Below the pieces are notes generated by a model. The model did not search any database and had not been told where the DNA came from. It saw only the letters and a program-made list of their open reading frames with translations. The translations under genes and the position numbers were made by a program. From Desulfobacteraceae bacterium (GTDB taxonomy: Bacteria > Desulfobacterota > DSM-4660 > Desulfatiglandales > Desulfatiglandaceae): DNA of 30,516 bases. This document shows positions 22,886 to 30,277 of the stretch, in pieces (the first letter of the stretch is position 1; each line of letters begins with the position of its first letter). The stretch is from assembly GCA_020349865.1 (NCBI GenBank), contig CP070700.1, positions 4,537,628 to 4,568,143 on the forward strand, in the 5' to 3' direction.

Positions 22886-24116
22886 ATTAGAAAATGAGAT
22901 TAACCCTGAAGGTATAAAGAAAGCAGAAATGATAGTATGTATACCTTCTTACAACGAGGCAGACTCCATCAGCTATCCTACGACCCAGGCCGATAAGGGC
23001 CTTGTTAAATACTTTAGCGATAAGACATCCGTGATTATTAATTGTGACAATAGTTCTCCGGATAATACCAAGCAAGCATTCCTGGACACCCCCACCGATG
23101 TACCGAAGATCTATCTCTCAACGTCTCCTGGCATAAAGGGCAAGGGGAACAATTTCAAAAATCTTTTTGAAAAAATTATAGAACTTGATGCCCAGGCTGC
23201 GATGGTTGTGGATGCGGATCTGAAAAGTATCACCCCTGAATGGATAAAACATTTAGGAGAGCCCCTGTTAGAGGGGTTCTCCTATGTGGCTCCCATTTAT
23301 GTCAGGCACAAATATGACGGTACCATCACAAACGGGATTGCCTACCCCATGACAAGGGCTTTGTACGGCAGTAGAGTCCGGCAGCCAATTGGCGGTGACT
23401 TTGGTTTTAGCGGTGAACTGGGAGCGGTCTATGGAAATAGCAAGGCATGGGACGATGCAGTAGCCAATTTTGGCATTGATATCTGGATGACGACCCTTGC
23501 CATTAACCATCGGATACAGATCTGCCAGTCTTTTATGGGCAGACCAAAGATTCATCGCACTAAAGATCCGGGGGCCCATTTGGGGCCGATGTTCAGGCAG
23601 GTAGTTGGTACTATTTTCTCCATGATGAAAAACTTTGAACCATTCTGGACCAAGGTCAAGTACAGCAGACCCACGGCTATTTACGGCTTTGGCCTCGGAG
23701 AAGTGGAAATGCCTCCCAAGGTGGAGGTGAATACTCAAAATTTATTAGACAGATTTCACAGTGGTTTTGAGGGATATCATAGCCTGTGGGAGGAGATCCT
23801 AGCTAAAGATGTTTACCAAAAATTGTTTGAAATCAAGGGAATGAAGGAAAGGGAGTTTAATTTTCCCACCGACCTGTGGGCGAGGGTTCTTTTCGATATG
23901 GCCGTAGGCTATCGATACACCGCAATGGATCGGGATCTAATGATGGAATCCCTGATTCCCCTCTATTTTGGGAGAACACTCTCCTTTGTGAAAAGGACCA
24001 GAAAAATGTCCATTAAGCAAGCGGAAGAGGCAATCGAGGATGATTGCATGACCTTTGAAATGACAAAACCCTACCTGGTCCAACGGTGGATGGAAAGGGA
24101 AGCCTCAGCGGACTAA
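22875..24116 (+). CDS. Second glycosyltransferase of the glycosylglycerate-like unit
   Basis: This 413-residue GT-A fold enzyme has the nucleotide-sugar region VCIPSYNEAD at 21-30, KGKGNN at 88-93, the metal-binding DAD at 113-115 (VVDADLKSITPEW), the acceptor-side RQPIGGDFGFSGEL and FGIDIWMTT, followed by a His-containing GRPKIHR. The order of motifs resembles mannosylglycerate synthase and GpgS-type enzymes. GGAGGAG lies upstream of ATG 22875, which is inside the phosphatase gene. It could add a second sugar (giving, for example, mannosylglucosylglycerate) or be an alternative synthase. The exact donor and acceptor cannot be read from the sequence. Confidence 0.85.
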   Translation: MSHKLENEINPEGIKKAEMIVCIPSYNEADSISYPTTQADKGLVKYFSDKTSVIINCDNSSPDNTKQAFLDTPTDVPKIYLSTSPGIKGKGNNFKNLFEKIIELDAQAAMVVDADLKSITPEWIKHLGEPLLEGFSYVAPIYVRHKYDGTITNGIAYPMTRALYGSRVRQPIGGDFGFSGELGAVYGNSKAWDDAVANFGIDIWMTTLAINHRIQICQSFMGRPKIHRTKDPGAHLGPMFRQVVGTIFSMMKNFEPFWTKVKYSRPTAIYGFGLGEVEMPPKVEVNTQNLLDRFHSGFEGYHSLWEEILAKDVYQKLFEIKGMKEREFNFPTDLWARVLFDMAVGYRYTAMDRDLMMESLIPLYFGRTLSFVKRTRKMSIKQAEEAIEDDCMTFEMTKPYLVQRWMEREASAD

Positions 24117-24213
24117 AATTAGCCGTACATCAATAACATTGGTGTTGGTGGTCACAATCTCCTTGGCAATAGCGCTGGGCACCAACGCCACCTCTCTAAT
24201 TTCTCCTTCCATG
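24105..24213 (-). pseudogene. Short coding-like remnant, possibly a MOFRL glycerate 2-kinase tail
   Basis: A 35-codon frame from ATG 24213 ends inside the 3' end of the convergent glycosyltransferase gene. Its last residues (IVTTNTNVIDVRLILVR) vaguely resemble the terminal TGPTGTNVND-type motif of MOFRL-family glycerate 2-kinases, while the first half (EGEIREVALVPSAIAKE) does not. No Shine-Dalgarno sequence is seen. This is weak and could be chance. Confidence 0.2.
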
Positions 24214-24325
24214 ATCCAACACTCCGCTCATTATTTCTTTAAAGCGTCAATCTGTTAACCGTTCCTTTTGCATGAATCTGCTTTTCCAGCGTCGATTTTT
24301 ATTTGCAGTATAACCAGAATACGTG

Positions 24326-24385
24326 GGGCTCTTAAACCCAGATTGTGCAGTAGGAGACTACTGCACAATCTGGGTTTAAGAGCCC
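24326..24385. repeat. Perfect 28-bp inverted repeat with a 4-base loop
   Basis: Arms 24326-24353 and 24358-24385 are exact reverse complements around the loop GAGA. A 10-base palindrome CCGCATGCGG follows at 24387-24396. It lies between two convergent genes (24116 and 24425). There is no T-run, and the stem is longer than usual for a terminator. Confidence 0.9.
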
Positions 24386-24424
24386 ACCGCATGCGGAGTT
24401 ACAGCCTAACCTGGCTGCAGCGGG

Positions 24425-25213
24425 TCAGCATTGCTTTAAAAACCCCGTCAAGGCACTATTAAAGGCTTCTTTCTGTTCGATATTGGAAAGATGGGCGGCG
24501 GACGGGATCACTACCAGCCTGGAGCCTGGTATTCGTTCGTGCATGGCTTCTGAGGCAACCACCGGCGTTCCTGGATCATCCTCACCTACCATGATAAGGG
24601 TGGGTATTTTTATTTCAGAGAGGCGCTCCAAGTAATTGAGACCCCGAATAGCTTCGCTACAGCCGATATAACCCGCCACAGGCGTGGCCAGGAATTGATT
24701 GCGGATCAGTTCTACCCCATAGGAGTTCTGACTTAGATAGGGTAGCGTGAACCATCGCTCCAGAGTCCCCTGAACAAGGGCCTGCATACCCTTGTCACGG
24801 GCCGTATCCATGCGCTCCTGCCACACCGGCTGGGCGTCCTCAGGAATTATGGCGGCAGTATCGCACAGGGCGAGGCTCCGGAGTCGATCAGTATGTTTGA
24901 GGGCCAGGCACTGCCCTATCATCCCGCCCATGGACAGCCCGACACAGTGAACGACATCAATACCTAAAGAATCCAGCAAACCAATGGCGTCGTCCCCCAG
25001 TTGGTCCAGTGTGTAGGCTCCTTTTGGAGCATCACTGCCCCCGTGGCCACGCGTGTCGTAACGGAGCACACGGTAATGGGGTTCTAAGCATTTTATCTGT
25101 GGGTCCCACATGGCGAGACTTGAACCCAAAGAATGGCTAAGCACCACCACAGGAGCGCCATCTTTACCTGACAGTTGGTAATTCATGTGAATGCCGTTGG
25201 CCTTTATCTTCAT
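24425..25213 (-). CDS. Alpha/beta hydrolase, 3-oxoadipate enol-lactonase-like
   Basis: The 262-residue protein carries HSLGSS (oxyanion hole), YDTRGHGGSDAP, nucleophile elbow GLSMGG with Ser94, acid residues Asp212/Asp213 in VGEDDPGTP and His241 in SAAHLSNIEQ. The order and spacing, and the stretch SLALCDTAAII, are typical of the PcaD group. ATG 25213 has AAAGGAA upstream, and a possible promoter lies at 25282-25310. A strict enol-lactonase role is doubtful in a probable anaerobe, and many PcaD-like proteins are generic esterases or lactonases. It stands alone, with no neighbour on the same strand closer than about 240 bases. Confidence 0.88.
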   Translation of the reverse strand: MKIKANGIHMNYQLSGKDGAPVVVLSHSLGSSLAMWDPQIKCLEPHYRVLRYDTRGHGGSDAPKGAYTLDQLGDDAIGLLDSLGIDVVHCVGLSMGGMIGQCLALKHTDRLRSLALCDTAAIIPEDAQPVWQERMDTARDKGMQALVQGTLERWFTLPYLSQNSYGVELIRNQFLATPVAGYIGCSEAIRGLNYLERLSEIKIPTLIMVGEDDPGTPVVASEAMHERIPGSRLVVIPSAAHLSNIEQKEAFNSALTGFLKQC

Positions 25214-25281
25214 GGTTTGTGTTCCTTTCGCGTTAGGTTGAATATAGGGATCATAATTTTTCCTATTTTATAAAATTTATA

Positions 25282-25310
25282 GATACATGCATAGACCATA
25301 TTACTGTCAA
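25282..25310 (-). promoter_or_regulatory. Possible promoter of the PcaD-like hydrolase
   Basis: On the minus strand TTGACA (25310-25305) is followed after 17 bases by TGTATC (25287-25282), a weak -10. A second AT-rich stretch (TATAAATTTTATAAAAT) follows. It would give a leader of about 60 bases. Confidence 0.35.
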
Positions 25311-25390
25311 CTAGTCAAGTTCATCCCCGAGTCCTTCTAAACCATTCTTGCTTTGGCACATATACATTGGCTTTGTTGCGGCCCTACAAT

Positions 25391-25425
25391 CCACAGTTGG
25401 TTTTTTCAAAACGCTAAAGTGTTAC
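25391..25425. repeat. Half copy of the dispersed palindromic element (copy C)
   Basis: TTTTCAAAACGCTAAAGTGTTAC at 25403-25425, preceded by GTTGGTT, matches the reverse complement of the left arm and adjoining loop of copy A (2837-2866) with few differences. The opposite arm is absent. Confidence 0.7.
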
Positions 25426-25454
25426 GATTTTTTTCAGGTGGTTTTACACAGAGC

Positions 25455-25814
25455 CTATCTGTTTCCGACTAAGTATCTCCCATAGAAAATACCAATGCTT
25501 GCACCAAAGCTATTTGCGATCATATCACCCAGAGAAAAAAGCCTTTCCGGTACAAAAACCTGAGCAAATTCCAGCCCGATTCCCAGCGGGATCATTAGAA
25601 ATGCGGCCTTCAAGGCTCTCTGGGCTTTAGTAAAACCATAGAACGGCAGGACTGAAAGCCAGAGATAGGCTAAAGAATGACACAGCTTGTCTGACCACCT
25701 GAAATCAAAGGGAAACTCGGCTGTAGGTATCAGAGAGAAATAGGACACCGTGCCTATGGAAATAATCCAGACAAGAACTACTAACCTTGAAAATGAGCGC
25801 ACGTCAATCTTCAT
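25455..25814 (-). CDS. VanZ-like membrane protein
   Basis: The 119-residue protein has about four hydrophobic segments and the VanZ-type pattern WSDKLCHSLAYLWLS and IGIGLEFAQVFVPERLFSLGDMIANSFGASIG. VanZ in Gram-positives gives teicoplanin resistance, but this family is broad and in Gram-negatives is usually of unknown function. The start ATG 25814 overlaps the stop of the 814-residue membrane protein by four bases (ATGA), so it is the last gene of a translationally coupled trio. No residues suggest an enzymatic role. Confidence 0.85.
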   Translation of the reverse strand: MKIDVRSFSRLVVLVWIISIGTVSYFSLIPTAEFPFDFRWSDKLCHSLAYLWLSVLPFYGFTKAQRALKAAFLMIPLGIGLEFAQVFVPERLFSLGDMIANSFGASIGIFYGRYLVGNR

Positions 25815-28255
25815 TCCTGTTTATCCAAAGGTCTCCAAAGCACCACCGCTGAAAGAAAGTAGAGCATCAAGGCTATTCCTATGACTGCGTTGAAACCGAA
25901 GTGAACGGACAGCAGGGTTGCCAAAATGGCACTCAGCACCGAAGCACAACCGTTTACTCCCCAGGCCCAGGGGATAAACTCAGCCCTTGCTTGAGTAATT
26001 CTTGATAAGCCCAATGGTAAAGGCATACCCATAAAAAAGGACAATGGAGCAATAAGAATAATGGTAATTAGGAATTTCCACGAATTCGGTAATGACATTA
26101 AATGGTGAAATGTGTGGGGCAGGAAAATGACATAAAGGAGAGAAAAGAGCCCAATGCCCGCTACCACAGTGGCAATAGGCATTCCTTTGGCTTTGGGGCG
26201 GAGCCTCTTAATGTTTTTGGACCACCGCTGAGAAAAACCACTTCCCAGGCCCGCAAAGACAAGGAAGGCGCACAGAACAGCAGATACCGCATAAACCGGG
26301 TGATGAAGAAAAAGAATAAACTTCTGAACAAATGCCATTTCGATAAATAAAAAGGCAAGCCCTAAGGAAAAAAAATAGAACACCAGGCGTCCTGACTTTC
26401 TTCGCCCCATTTTTTTATTACGACCCGCAATCATAAGGGGTAGGAGAACAAGGACAAAACTCATTACAACAGCCTGGATGAGCGTTGCAACTAGGATTGG
26501 GTAGCCCCATTCAAACAATGGCAACCCACCCTGTCCTTTGAGGGCCAGGATTTCTCTCAGTGTTCGCCACTTGAAAAAGCGAAAGAAATATGGCCGATCA
26601 TCAGTAGCGGGTGATATATCGAATTTATAGCGATTGCAAAATTCATCCGGTTCTTGGCCAAGAAGCTCTATCGCTCCCTGATATAAATATGGTTCTTCTA
26701 GGAGATTATATCGATTGACCTCGGCTTTTCTGATCCCGGGATAGTACACTATATCAAAAGACCGTTCATGGCAGAAAGATTTTATGGCAGAGAGTTCGCT
26801 ATTTGTGAATATATCATTCTTGAAGAGCAACGTTGTTGTCTTCCAGCTTCGGATCATTGCAAGATGCTGACCCGGATCATCTATACCTAATTTTCTGCAT
26901 GTGTCGATTGCGGTCCCAAATAGCTTCAAAGCATCTCTCGGCGGTATCTTAAGCCAACGGGTGATGGCCAAAAGGCCGCCAGGCTTAAGGCGTTCGAAAT
27001 ACTCTTGCAGGGCTTCCACGGTATAGATATATGAGGTAGTAAGGGCTCCTGCCCCTGACATGGAAGCACTAAAGGAGTCCAGCAAAGAGACATGGATCAA
27101 ATCATAGGACTTCGCGTTTCCAGTCACAAATCCTCGCCCTTCGGCACAATGAACCCTGACCATTTCTTTTTGGTAAATATGACCGGCGAAATCAGCATAA
27201 ACCCGACGTACAAGATCTATTACCTGGGGATTAACTTCTACTGCATCAATGTTTTTTACCTTGTGGTAGAGGGCCATTAAAACATCCATTCCTCCTCCGG
27301 CACCAAGGATCAGAACTTCGGGTTCCTCCAACAAATGGTAAGGGAGGGCTGAAGAAAGAAAATCCAGGTAGGCGACATGTTCCCGGCTACCGTCATACCG
27401 GGTGATTGGGCTCATAGTATCTCCATCAGTGAAAATGCCCAATTGCACTGGAGGTTCCAAGGAACAATTCAAACTCATGCCAGGCGCATACCTAAAAGGG
27501 ATGGTGGGACTCTGAACGACTGCAAGCCACCCCAGCGGGCTGTAATGTTCACTGAGTATTTTTGTGTTGGGAGCACGGAGTGAAAGGCTCAATCCTTTAT
27601 ATTCCGAGATCTGGGGGAAAATCCACCTTTGGGGCCAGGTAAAGGGTACTGTTAAGCCCAATAATATTAAACAGAGCGCGGCCTTACGGGACCATGATTT
27701 AGTTAGACTCAGGGCCAATAATCCAGCGGCGAAGGGACCCAGGGTCCCGAGAATCATTAGACACTTGCTCGGGGGAAATAGGTAAAGCAGAACAACCATC
27801 AAAAGAGCCCCCGTGCCGGCTCCAAGTAGATCAAAACGGTAGATACGATGGATCTGTTCTTTAAAGCGCGCAAAAGTAATGCAGATGCAATTTGACGCAC
27901 AGAAAAAGGGTACAAAAAGTGCTAAATAAATCCCCAGCAACCGGAGAAACTGCGTGCCTTCCCATAAGAGCGCAAGCGGATTAAAGGTAATATATTGGGC
28001 AACAACAAAACTACCCACCATTGTGAGACCAAAAAGGATCGCACTGCTTATGAAAAATTCGCCAAATCGGGGAACGAGCTGTTTCTGGAAGAGAGCGACA
28101 AAGGTGCCGCTTGCGCCGTAACCGAGAAGGGCGAGGCTAATAATCATGGAGACGAAATGGTGCCATTGAATAATGCTGAGCAACCGTATCAGGAGGATTT
28201 CATAACTGATGGCAGCAGCTGAAATGATAAAGATAGAAAAACCAGGGCGTATCAT
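25811..28255 (-). CDS. Large membrane protein with an embedded spermidine-synthase-like SAM-binding domain
   Basis: The 814-residue product has about six to seven N-terminal membrane segments (residues 5-215), a soluble domain at about 290-560 and about seven C-terminal segments (615-805). The soluble domain carries the SAM-type motif EVLILGAGGGMDVLMAL, the acidic DAVEVNPQVIDLV and YDLIHVSLLDSFS, then LKPGGLLAITRW, as in polyamine aminopropyltransferase-like proteins. The usual aminopropyltransferase catalytic region is not evident, so an alkyl- or methyltransferase-like activity on an unknown substrate is possible. The start ATG 28255 shares one base with the pcm stop (TGATG); an in-frame TTG at 28258 is adjacent. 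Membrane-embedded fusions of this kind are known but uncharacterised. Confidence 0.85.
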   Translation of the reverse strand: MIRPGFSIFIISAAAISYEILLIRLLSIIQWHHFVSMIISLALLGYGASGTFVALFQKQLVPRFGEFFISSAILFGLTMVGSFVVAQYITFNPLALLWEGTQFLRLLGIYLALFVPFFCASNCICITFARFKEQIHRIYRFDLLGAGTGALLMVVLLYLFPPSKCLMILGTLGPFAAGLLALSLTKSWSRKAALCLILLGLTVPFTWPQRWIFPQISEYKGLSLSLRAPNTKILSEHYSPLGWLAVVQSPTIPFRYAPGMSLNCSLEPPVQLGIFTDGDTMSPITRYDGSREHVAYLDFLSSALPYHLLEEPEVLILGAGGGMDVLMALYHKVKNIDAVEVNPQVIDLVRRVYADFAGHIYQKEMVRVHCAEGRGFVTGNAKSYDLIHVSLLDSFSASMSGAGALTTSYIYTVEALQEYFERLKPGGLLAITRWLKIPPRDALKLFGTAIDTCRKLGIDDPGQHLAMIRSWKTTTLLFKNDIFTNSELSAIKSFCHERSFDIVYYPGIRKAEVNRYNLLEEPYLYQGAIELLGQEPDEFCNRYKFDISPATDDRPYFFRFFKWRTLREILALKGQGGLPLFEWGYPILVATLIQAVVMSFVLVLLPLMIAGRNKKMGRRKSGRLVFYFFSLGLAFLFIEMAFVQKFILFLHHPVYAVSAVLCAFLVFAGLGSGFSQRWSKNIKRLRPKAKGMPIATVVAGIGLFSLLYVIFLPHTFHHLMSLPNSWKFLITIILIAPLSFFMGMPLPLGLSRITQARAEFIPWAWGVNGCASVLSAILATLLSVHFGFNAVIGIALMLYFLSAVVLWRPLDKQE

Positions 28256-28995
28256 CAATGTCCACCAGTAAGCGGCACAAACAAGACGGGCAGCACCTGT
28301 TTAGTTTTGATGTTGCCATCTTTTGTCTTCTCTACCAGCATGAGCTGCTGAGTCATAAAAGGACCGCCAACAGGAATGACCATTTTGGCGCCAGGCCTCA
28401 ATTGCTTGATGAGAGGTGGCGGGATGTGGTTAGCAGCGGCTGTAACGATAATACTATCGAACGGCGCATGTTCCTCCAGACCGTAGTATCCATCGCCAAC
28501 CTGAACCATTATGTTTTGATAACCAAGATCCTTTAACCGGACTTTTGCCTGCTGTCCGAGTTCTTTGATAATCTCGATCGTGTGAACCTCTTTAACCAAT
28601 TCGGCCAGGACAGCTGCCTGATATCCGGAACCTGTTCCAACCTCGAGGACAATATCATCACTTTCTAAGTCTAAAAGGTCAGTCATCAAAGCTACAATGT
28701 ATGGCTGGGAAATAGTCTGGCCATAGCCGATGGGAAGAGGACGGTTTACATAAGCTGCATGCCTGAGATTCTTTGGTACAAATTCATGACGCGGCACGAT
28801 TGACATGGCCATCATAACGGATTTATTCAGTTGTTTTTTGCCTATTCTCTTACTTGTTGCCCTTACGTCCCCTTCGATTTCCTTGATCATCCGATGGCGC
28901 TGTTTCGAGTATTCCTCACTATAGGTTGTCGAAACCATTGCCAAGGGAATAATTCCCGTGAAAATTATAAATAAAACGGCACGGCATCTATCCAT
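28255..28995 (-). CDS. pcm: Protein-L-isoaspartate O-methyltransferase with a signal peptide
   Basis: The 246-residue enzyme methylates L-isoaspartyl residues in damaged proteins using SAM. The family signature is clear: GQTISQPYIVA at 92-102 and VLEVGTGSGYQAAVLAEL at 116-133 (the GxGxG SAM loop). An N-terminal hydrophobic stretch with Arg3 and Arg5 (VLFIIFTGIIPLAM at 7-20) suggests export, which is unusual for the enzyme because SAM is cytoplasmic, so membrane tethering facing the cytoplasm is an alternative. ATG 28995 is preceded by GAGAGA. It is the first of a coupled trio with the 814-residue membrane protein and the VanZ-like protein. Confidence 0.92.
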   Translation of the reverse strand: MDRCRAVLFIIFTGIIPLAMVSTTYSEEYSKQRHRMIKEIEGDVRATSKRIGKKQLNKSVMMAMSIVPRHEFVPKNLRHAAYVNRPLPIGYGQTISQPYIVALMTDLLDLESDDIVLEVGTGSGYQAAVLAELVKEVHTIEIIKELGQQAKVRLKDLGYQNIMVQVGDGYYGLEEHAPFDSIIVTAAANHIPPPLIKQLRPGAKMVIPVGGPFMTQQLMLVEKTKDGNIKTKQVLPVLFVPLTGGH

Positions 28996-29240
28996 TTGTT
29001 TTCTCTCTCACGGTAATAGTTTACATGTAACCATTCATTGTTATCTGTCACAGGAGATCCCGGCGGCACCGCAATCCACAGTTTAGGAGTGTATTTTTGC
29101 CATCGATTACGCACGAATCTATTTTTCCATTCACCGGGCTTAACACCTTCGCCTTGCAGACGAATAGCTTTAGCCTGTTCCGCATTTTGAATACCCGCCT
29201 GCCATGTAAAGTGCTTAGGGATGGAATAACAATTGTTGCA
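28965..29240 (-). pseudogene. Coding-like frame without a start, overlapping the 5' end of pcm
   Basis: A minus-strand frame of 91 codons is open from 29240, where an upstream TAG interrupts it, to a TAA inside pcm. It reads like protein, with stretches such as NRFVRNRWQKYTPKLWIAVP and PVTDNNEWLHVNYY, but has no ATG and no sensible GTG or TTG. It may be a truncated gene remnant. I do not recognise the family. Confidence 0.35.
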
Positions 29241-29463
29241 CTAACATCAACATTGAGGTGCTATCGCGAATCTGCCCAAATGCATTGCGGGCAGGTCGAA
29301 CAAGGAATTTCGAACCGAAAAAGTTTTTAAAAGAAATAAGACAAGATTCTTCACTTCGGCGTTCTGCGGTTCAAAATAAATGAATTTCAGTCTTGACGAA
29401 ACCTCTCTACTTTAGCAGGTGCTCATTTAGTCCTTTTGGGTGTTTAGGGGGAGCGTTACCGCG
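28996..29463. other. 468-base gap between pcm and the PurN-family gene
   Basis: The left half contains the remnant frame at 28965-29240 and the 10-base palindrome TTACATGTAA near 29022. The right half (29241-29463) has no frame, repeat or terminator I can support. Confidence 0.6.
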
Positions 29464-30261
29464 CTATTTTCTATAGCCCTTAGGTACAGGGTTCCCATCA
29501 ACATAAACACGGTTTTTTTCATCAAGGGCAAAGCGGCCCCTGGATATCATTTCGATGGTCAAGGGGAATATCTTCCAATCTCCAACAACCTTGAGTCTCT
29601 CCTGATGTTCGCCTACAAGTTCAAGGAATTTTTCTTTATCTTTGATCAGACTTTCAAAGGGGTCAGGCAGTTCAACAGGGAGTGGCTCTGACACCATCAA
29701 AAGAGGGCCCGTATCCACGCCCTCGTCTGTCCAGAGCGTTGAGGCACGAAGCATGTTTTCTCCGGCAGAGATAGCATCGTGGACCGCATTGTCGCCCACA
29801 TATTTTCTCCGGCCGTTAGATAAACAAACAGAAAGATCCGCAGGGTGGACATTAACGCACCTGTTCAAAGTGGTGTAACTCATGTATCCGCCGAGGGCTA
29901 TCACATCTATATTAAAGGTCTCCACCAAGCGTTTGGCCACGCGATCATATTCCTTTCTGGCCTCCAGTCCCTTGGGTGTATTGACGCTTCTCGTTAATGA
30001 TCTTACCTGATGGAATGTGCGGATGTCATAGCTGAAATAAGGGATGGTATTTTCCAATGCAATTTTTTCTCCGGCGCAAGCTCCGTCCGAACGATCACTA
30101 AATATGAAAATTACCTCAAAGGGAGAGGAACCCTCTCGGGCCTTTAGCCTTTTTTCCTGTTCAATCAGCTTCATAATGTTTGTGCCTGAACCTGACATAA
30201 AGGCGGCCACCCGCATGGGCCGATGTGCCTTTTCCGGATTAAAAATAGGCTTTATACGCAT
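29464..30261 (-). CDS. Formyltransferase of the PurN (phosphoribosylglycinamide) family
   Basis: The 265-residue protein keeps the PurN catalytic residues: Asn137 and His139 in CVNVHPADL, and Asp183 in DEGVDTGPLL. The N-terminal FMSGSGTN at 21-28 is the GAR formyltransferase phosphate-binding start, and FSDRSDGACAGEKIA, GGYMSYTT and NAVHDAISAGE agree. PurN transfers a formyl group to GAR in purine synthesis, but this protein is about 50 residues longer than typical PurN, with extra C-terminal sequence (about 200-265). It may be a PurN-like enzyme with another substrate. AGGGG lies about six bases before ATG 30261. It starts 16 bases after the phosphoglycerate-kinase-like gene ends, so the two are probably one transcript. 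Confidence 0.85.
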   Translation of the reverse strand: MRIKPIFNPEKAHRPMRVAAFMSGSGTNIMKLIEQEKRLKAREGSSPFEVIFIFSDRSDGACAGEKIALENTIPYFSYDIRTFHQVRSLTRSVNTPKGLEARKEYDRVAKRLVETFNIDVIALGGYMSYTTLNRCVNVHPADLSVCLSNGRRKYVGDNAVHDAISAGENMLRASTLWTDEGVDTGPLLMVSEPLPVELPDPFESLIKDKEKFLELVGEHQERLKVVGDWKIFPLTIEMISRGRFALDEKNRVYVDGNPVPKGYRK

Positions 30262-30277
30262 AATGAAACCCCTATCA

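Noticed and set aside
24326..24385. Interpretation of the 28-bp hairpin as an intrinsic terminator
   Set aside because: There is no T-run on either side, and the stem is far longer than usual. It may still affect transcript ends but does not meet the terminator pattern.
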